The position numbers were made by a program, and so were the translations under genes. A stretch of 64,000 bases of DNA, taken from positions 1 to 64,000 of the forward strand of contig JAWKIW010000002.1 of assembly GCA_041394145.1 (NCBI GenBank), written 5' to 3'. Position 1 is the stretch's first letter, and every line of letters begins with the position of its first letter. The DNA comes from JAWKIW01 sp041394145. Its GTDB lineage: Bacteria; Actinomycetota; Acidimicrobiia; Acidimicrobiales; Acidimicrobilacustridaceae. Shown piece after piece: positions 59,121-64,000 of this stretch. Below the pieces are notes generated by a model, which saw nothing but the letters and a program-made list of their open reading frames with translations, did not search any database and was not told the DNA's origin.

Positions 59121-61527
59121 GTCGGGGCCGGCAGGTCGACCTCGATGGTCTCGCCGGGGCCGAGGGAGTGCTCGGTGCCGGCGATCTCCATGGTGATCCG
59201 CTTGTGCTCGATCCCGTCGGGCAGGACGTGCACGACGACCTTGTCGGTCGTGAAGACCAGGTCGAGGGTGTGGCGCCGGTAGGTGACCCGGAAGCGCAGG
59301 TGGGCCAGCTCGTCGGGGAGCACGGGGTTGAGCACCAGGCGGTCGTGGCGGGTCTCGATCCCGGTGAAGCAGCGCTGCACGAGGTCGACGGTGCCGGCCA
59401 TGGCGCCGAGGTGGATCCCCTCCTTGGTGGTGCCCCCTGTGAGTCGGCGACGTCGGCCATGAGCGCCTGGCGGAACAGCTGCCAGGCCTTCGGCCGGTCG
59501 CCACGGGCGTGCAGCCAGGCGTGGACCATGTGGCTGAGCGTGGAGCCGTGGGACGTGCGCGCCTCGTAGTAGGCGATGTGGCGGGGGATGAAGTCGGCGT
59601 CGTACTCGTAGCCGAGGCGCTCGATCAGCTCCTGCACCTCCTCGGCGGAGAACAGGTAGAACAGCATGAGGGTGTCTGCCTGCTTGGCCAGCTTGTACCG
59701 GTTCGGGCTGTCGCCTTCGGCCTCGAGGATGCGGTCGAGCCGCCCGATGTTGCCGTAGCGGGCCCGGTAGGCGTCCCAGTCGAGCTCCTCGAGCTGGTCG
59801 TAGCCCTCGAACTGGCTGAGGATCCGGTCGTCGTGGAAGCACAGCTTCATCTTGCGGCTGATGTCACCCCAGCGGTCGAGCTCCTCCTCGTCGAGGTCGA
59901 GCTTCTCGCGCAGCTCGTGGCGCCGCAGGTCGGGCAGCAGGGCCAGCGCGTCGAAGGCCCGGCACAGGCACCACACCGCCATCACGTTCGTGTAGGCGTT
60001 GTTGGTCAGGCCGGGCACCTTGGCGCCGGGATAGGCCTCGTGGTACTCGTCGGGGCCGACCACGCCCCTGATCTCGTAGCGGTCGAGGGCGTGGTTGTAC
60101 TCGGCGAGGCTCGACCAGAACCGCGCGATCTCCAGGATCATCTCGGCGCCCCAGAACCGCATGAACTCGAGGTCGCCGGTCACCTGCCAGTAGCTCCACA
60201 CCTCGTAGGCCACCGCGGCGTTGATGTGGCGCTGCAGGTGCGACGCGTCGGGCAGCCAGCGCCCCGACTCGGGGTTGAGGTGCAGCGTCTGGGTCTCCTC
60301 CCGACCGTTGCTGGCGCTCTGCCACGGGTACATGGCGCCCCGGTAGCCCGCCTCGGTGGCGAGCCGGCGAGCCTCGTCGAGGCGGCGCGCTCGGTAGCGC
60401 AGCAGCGCCCGCGTGAGCTCGGGCACCCGCCAGTTGAGGAACGGGAAGATGAACAGCTCGTCCCAGAAGATGTGGCCGCGGTAGGCCTCACCGTGCAGGC
60501 CGCGGGCGGGCACGCCGACGTCGAGCTCGGCGGTGTTCTTCGAGGTGGTCTGCAGCAGGTGGAAGATGTGCAGGTTCAGTACCCGGGCGGTGTGGTCGAC
60601 GTGGTTCTCGAGGTCGATGCGGCTGCGGTTCCAGGCGTGCGCCCAGGTGACCACGTGCCGCTCGAGCAGCTCGTCGAAGCGCCCGGCGATGCGCGAGGCC
60701 CACATCTCGGACTCGTGGTGGGGCTCGTAGATGCCGTCGTCGCGCGAGGTGAACAGGGCGACGATCTTCTCGATCGTGACCTCGACGCCCTCGTCGAGGT
60801 CGAGGCGCAGCCGCTGTGCGACGTAGCGCGGTTCGCGCACCCCTTCGGTCGGCACCTCGAGGAGCCGGCCGTCGGCGAAGGCGCGGGTCCGAGCCGACTG
60901 GGCGATGCGCACGTGCGAGTCGTTGGTCTCGACCTCGAGGCACATGGTGTACGGGTCGACGAAGCACTCGAGCACGGGCGACAGGTGGTCGCTCGGCAGG
61001 GACTCGTAGCGTGACGCCGCCGTTGTCGCGCGCCCGTCGATGGCGCTGGTGACGGTGAGCGGTCCGCTCCAGTTCTCGGCGACGAGCGTGCACTCGATGC
61101 CGGCCAGGTGGAAGTCGCGCATGCTGACGAAGCGGCGTTGCGTGATGGCGAGGATCCGGCCCGCGTCGTCGCGCAGGCGGCTCCGGCGGGTCAGCAGGCC
61201 CCGCCGGATGTCGAGCTCGAGGTGGTGGTCGAGCACCTCGCAGGAGGCGGTGTCGAAGGTGGTGCCGTCGTCGGTGGTGAAGCTGAGCGGCAGCCAGTTC
61301 GGTACGTTGACCATGCTCTCGTTCTCGACGGTGCGGCCGGCGATGTCGGAGCGGAGGCGGTTGAACACCCCGGCGATGTAGGTGCCGGGGTAGTGGACGC
61401 CGTCGGCCGAAGATTCGGCGAGGGCGCCTCGCGTGGCGAAGTAGCCGTTGCCGAGCGTCAGCAGCGCCTCGCGCAGGCCCTCGGTGTCGGGGTCGAACCC
61501 CTCGTAGGTCCACGTCCACGGGTTCAT
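59117..61527 (-). CDS. Glycoside hydrolase family 65 phosphorylase/hydrolase, one frameshift
   Basis: About 803 residues after restoring one base in the C-run at 59432-59436, where DSQG is followed by the other-frame GTTKEGIHLGAM. Family marks: YRGHIFWDELFIFPFLNW, GAMYPWQSASNGRE, and VVGPDEYHE with the general-acid Glu. GH65 enzymes phosphorolyse or hydrolyse alpha-glucosides such as trehalose, maltose or kojibiose. The ATG overlaps the stop of the upstream beta-PGM/OtsB gene (ATGA), and the order beta-PGM, OtsB, GH65 is that of mycobacterial OtsB1 (Rv2006), where the three are one chain. Confidence 0.88.
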
Positions 61528-63092
61528 GCGTCGCCCTCGGCGTGGTCGAGCAGCAGGCGGAGGAAGTCGCGGACCTGGTCGGTGTCGTCGACGCGGAAGC
61601 GCGCCGCGGTCGGGCGGTCCTCGTCACCCACCACGATGCCGACGCCGGTGGTCCGGATGGCGACGAAGGCGTCCTCGTCGGTCACGTCGTCGCCGATGTA
61701 CACGGCGAGGCTCGTGGCCGGGTCGACGCCGGCGACCTCGAGGATGTGCTGCAGCGCCTTGCCCTTGTCCCACGGGATGTCGGGCCGCAGCTCGAAGATC
61801 TTCTTGCCGCCGGCGAGGCGCAGACCGGGGCTGGCCTCGGCGACCTCCGCGACGAGCCGCTCGAGCCGGTCGACGTGCTCGTCGGGGGTCTGGCGGTAGT
61901 GGACGGCGATGGCGAAGCGCTTGCGCTCGACCCAGGCCTCGGGGACCGCCGGGACCTGCTCGCGCAGCGCCGCCTCGGCCGCGTCGAGCTGGGGCAGCAC
62001 GTCGCGTCCCGCCTCGATGTCGCGGCGCCAGCCCTCGGGAGAGGCGATGTCGAAGCCGTGGCTGCCGGCGAACCACAGGTGCTCGCCCCGGCCGACCATG
62101 GCGCGCACGTCGTCGAGGTCGCGGCCGCTGATGATGCCCACCGTGCACCGCGCCGCGAGGGCGTCGAGCACCTCCCCGGTGGCCGGCGGGAGCACGGCCA
62201 GCTCGGGGCGGGCGACGATGGGGGTCAGCGTGCCGTCGTAGTCGAGGAACACGGCGGGGGACCGGCCTTCGAGCAGCAGCCCGATGCGTCGTCGTCGAGG
62301 GCGGACGGCAGCGACGGCAGCGGTGCCTCGGGTCGCTCGCGGCGGACGATGGCACCGTCGTCGTCGACGGTGAGCTCGTCGAGGTCGGTCACGACGAGGT
62401 CGGCGTGGCCGGTCAGCGCCTCGGGGTGGCCGGCGCGATCGATCCCGACGACGAGCCCGAAGCCCGCCGCGACGACCGGCCTCGACGCCGGCCACGGCGT
62501 CCTCGACGATCGCCACCCGCTCGGGCGCCACGCCCAGCCGGCGGGCGGCCTCGAGGAAGATGGCCGGGTCGGGCTTGCCGGCGAAGCCCAGCTCGGCGGC
62601 ATCGAGGCCGTCGACGCGCACGTCGAAGAGCCGGTCGACGCCGGCGGCCTCGAGGACCTCGGCGCAGTTCTTGCTGGCCGAGATGACGCCGGTGCGCACG
62701 CCGGCGGCCCGGAGGGCCTCGACGAAGCTGACCGTCGACGGGAACGCCTCGACGCCGTCGGCCCGCAGCTGCGCCAGGAAGTGGTCGTTCTTCTCGTTGC
62801 CGAGGGCGTGCACCGTCGCGGGGCCAGGTGGGTCGTCGGCGGTGCCGAAGGGCAGATCGATGCCCCGGGAGGCGAGGAAGCTGGCGACGCCGTCCTCGCG
62901 GGGCTTGCCGTCGACGTACCGGCGGTAGTCGTCGTGGGTGAACGGCTCGAAGTCGTCGCCACCGGCGCGCCGACGCAGCTCGTCGTCGAACAGTCGCTTC
63001 CACGCGGCGAAGTGCACCGCGGCGGTCTTGGTGACCACGCCGTCCGTGTCGAACACCACCGCGTCGAGTCGGGGTCGTCCCTCGTCTGCCAC
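61524..63092 (-). CDS. otsB: Beta-phosphoglucomutase-like HAD fused to trehalose-6-phosphate phosphatase, two frame breaks
   Basis: I chose the GTG at 63092; a TTG at 63116 is also open. The N-terminal HAD domain (about 1-245) has VVFDTDGVVTKT, the cap, GVISASKNCAEVL and GKPDPAIFLEAARRLG, as in beta-phosphoglucomutase. Its end (GLVVGIDRAGH, DLVVTDLDEL) is read in another frame between about 62470 and 62285. The C-terminal OtsB domain has FLDYDGTLTPI, IISGRDLDDV, WDKGKALQHIL and IGDDVTDEDAF. OtsB releases trehalose from trehalose-6-phosphate; the HAD domain would convert beta-glucose-1-phosphate. It overlaps the GH65 gene by four bases. Confidence 0.87.
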   Translation of the reverse strand: MADEGRPRLDAVVFDTDGVVTKTAAVHFAAWKRLFDDELRRRAGGDDFEPFTHDDYRRYVDGKPREDGVASFLASRGIDLPFGTADDPPGPATVHALGNEKNDHFLAQLRADGVEAFPSTVSFVEALRAAGVRTGVISASKNCAEVLEAAGVDRLFDVRVDGLDAAELGFAGKPDPAIFLEAARRLGVAPERVAIVEDAVAGVEAGRRGGLRARRRDRSRRPPRGADRPRRPRRDRPRRAHRRRRRCHRPPRATRGTAAVAAVRPRRRRIGLLLEGRSPAVFLDYDGTLTPIVARPELAVLPPATGEVLDALAARCTVGIISGRDLDDVRAMVGRGEHLWFAGSHGFDIASPEGWRRDIEAGRDVLPQLDAAEAALREQVPAVPEAWVERKRFAIAVHYRQTPDEHVDRLERLVAEVAEASPGLRLAGGKKIFELRPDIPWDKGKALQHILEVAGVDPATSLAVYIGDDVTDEDAFVAIRTTGVGIVVGDEDRPTAARFRVDDTDQVRDFLRLLLDHAEGDA

Positions 63093-63226
63093 GCCCTGCC
63101 CTGTCGTCTCCGTCAACCCCGCGGCGCAACAGGCTACCGGGTCGCGGCGCCGGGGGCGCGCGTCGGTGGCGGTGAGTACGGTCTGGCGGCGACCGGCCGA
63201 CGGGACCGGAGGAGGCAGGCCGAGGG

Positions 63227-64000
63227 ATGCTCAGCGGGCGCTCGTACCTGGTCACCGGGCTGAGCCGGCTGACGGCGCGGGTCGTCGACGTCCTCGTCGA
63301 CCGTCACGCCTCGGTCACCGTCGTCGGCGATCCCGCCGCGGCGCGCCTGGGCCACGAGGTGGCGGCCCGGCTCGACGACCGGGTCCGCCTGGTCGTGCCC
63401 GCGGGCGATCGGGATCGGGCGCTGCTCGACGCCGGCGTCGTCGAGGCCGATGTGGTGCTGGCGCTGGCCGACGACGACCTCGACAACCTGCGTGACGCCG
63501 CCGCCGTCCACGCCCTGGCGCCCGACGTGCCCGTCGTGCTGCGCACCTTCCAGCCCGAGCTGGCCGAGGACCTGTCGGGCGAGCTGCACCTGCGGCGGGC
63601 GTACTCGGTGGCGGCGCTGGCCGCGCCGGCGATCGTGGCGGCATCGGTGGGCGAGGAGGTGATCGAGACCTTGCGCCTCGGGGACGAGGAGGTCCCGCTG
63701 TGCGTGCTCGACGTGCACGCCCGGTCGCCGCTGGAGGGCTGCAGCGCCGACGAGGTCAAGGCCGACACCCGGTGCGCGGTGGTCGCCGTGCAGCAGGCGG
63801 GCCGCTGGCTGGGGGCCGGCGAGCTGCACGCCGAGCTCGGCGACGGCGACCGGGTGCTGGTCGGTGGGCGGCTGCTCGACGTGCTGGCGCTGGCGCTGCG
63901 CAACGACACCGCCGGCGAGGAGGCCCGAGCACCGTCGGCTCGGCAGGCCCCGGTCCGGCGGCGTGGCGGCACGGCCGACGGCGGCCGGCGCCGGCCGACC
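63227..64000 (+). CDS. TrkA-like NAD-binding (RCK) protein, cut by the window end
   Basis: Open from an ATG (GGAGG about 15 bases upstream) to the last base, 258 codons so far. The N-terminal Rossmann-like fold (YLVTGLSRLTARVVDVLVDR, VVGDPAAARLG, ADVVLALADDDLDNLRDA) lacks a clean GxGxxG. Residues about 160-225 resemble a TrkA-C domain (VLDVHARSPLEGCSADEV, GDGDRVLVGG). RCK proteins regulate K+ transporters or antiporters by binding NAD(H) or nucleotides. The continuation may carry a channel or a second RCK unit; it is divergent from the otsB-type gene across about 130 bases. Confidence 0.75.
   Translation, partial: MLSGRSYLVTGLSRLTARVVDVLVDRHASVTVVGDPAAARLGHEVAARLDDRVRLVVPAGDRDRALLDAGVVEADVVLALADDDLDNLRDAAAVHALAPDVPVVLRTFQPELAEDLSGELHLRRAYSVAALAAPAIVAASVGEEVIETLRLGDEEVPLCVLDVHARSPLEGCSADEVKADTRCAVVAVQQAGRWLGAGELHAELGDGDRVLVGGRLLDVLALALRNDTAGEEARAPSARQAPVRRRGGTADGGRRRPT

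Overview
High-GC (about 70% or more) bacterial chromosome segment with dense, actinobacterial-type coding. Codon use is strongly GC3-biased, GTG starts are frequent, lipoproteins carry clear lipoboxes, and there is a GlxA-type regulator, an OtsB1-like trehalose phosphatase, DUF318/DUF1980 and crotonase/acyl-CoA dehydrogenase genes. An actinomycetote, possibly of the Acidimicrobiia (Iamia/Ilumatobacter-like), is my inference from gene style; no rRNA or other marker gene is present to prove it. I see no tRNA, rRNA, CRISPR array, insertion sequence or phage gene, and no gene-free stretch longer than 300 bases.

Layout. 1-4.8 kb: membrane and beta-propeller proteins plus an SDR. 4.9-8.4 kb: YggT-like protein, CPA2 antiporter, and a pair of DJ-1/PfpI-type genes, one of them a GlxA/AraC regulator. 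8.7-25.4 kb: the main attraction, a four-gene co-directional lipid/polyketide operon. It encodes an acyl-CoA dehydrogenase, a type I megasynthase (KS-AT-KS-ACP-KR-DH, related to PfaA and enediyne-type iterative synthases), a single-chain eukaryote-like acetyl-CoA carboxylase, and a Sfp-type phosphopantetheinyl transferase. Together these could supply malonyl-CoA, activate the carrier, build the chain and oxidise or reduce the product. 25.4-33.5 kb: J-domain/PQQ-propeller protein, MFS exporter, group 2/3 sigma factor, a membrane-anchored sigma-like protein with an outside domain, and a GT2-methyltransferase fusion. 33.6-39.7 kb: carotenoid oxygenase and a membrane protein (both heavily frame-broken), crotonase, lytic transglycosylase, small protein. 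39.7-42.3 kb: MOSC / DUF318 permease / DUF1980 operon. 42.5-50.3 kb: two MDR oxidoreductases, CFA-synthase-like methyltransferase, GNAT, lipoprotein, K+ channel, and a divergent YceI/MarR pair. 50.4-59.1 kb: secreted esterase, TolB-like lipoprotein, proline-rich protein, GH2 beta-galactosidase, PAS-GGDEF-EAL protein. 59.1-63.1 kb: GH65 phosphorylase overlapped by a beta-PGM/trehalose-phosphatase fusion, the split equivalent of mycobacterial OtsB1. 63.2 kb to the end: a TrkA-like NAD-binding protein running off the window.

Quality caveat. At least a dozen otherwise intact genes are broken by single-base indels, most of them in G or C homopolymers. An 0.8-kb near-identical duplication inside the megasynthase carries several more. 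This pattern points to an incompletely polished assembly rather than real gene decay. Coordinates for those genes are therefore given for the whole reconstructed gene, and the break positions are stated.
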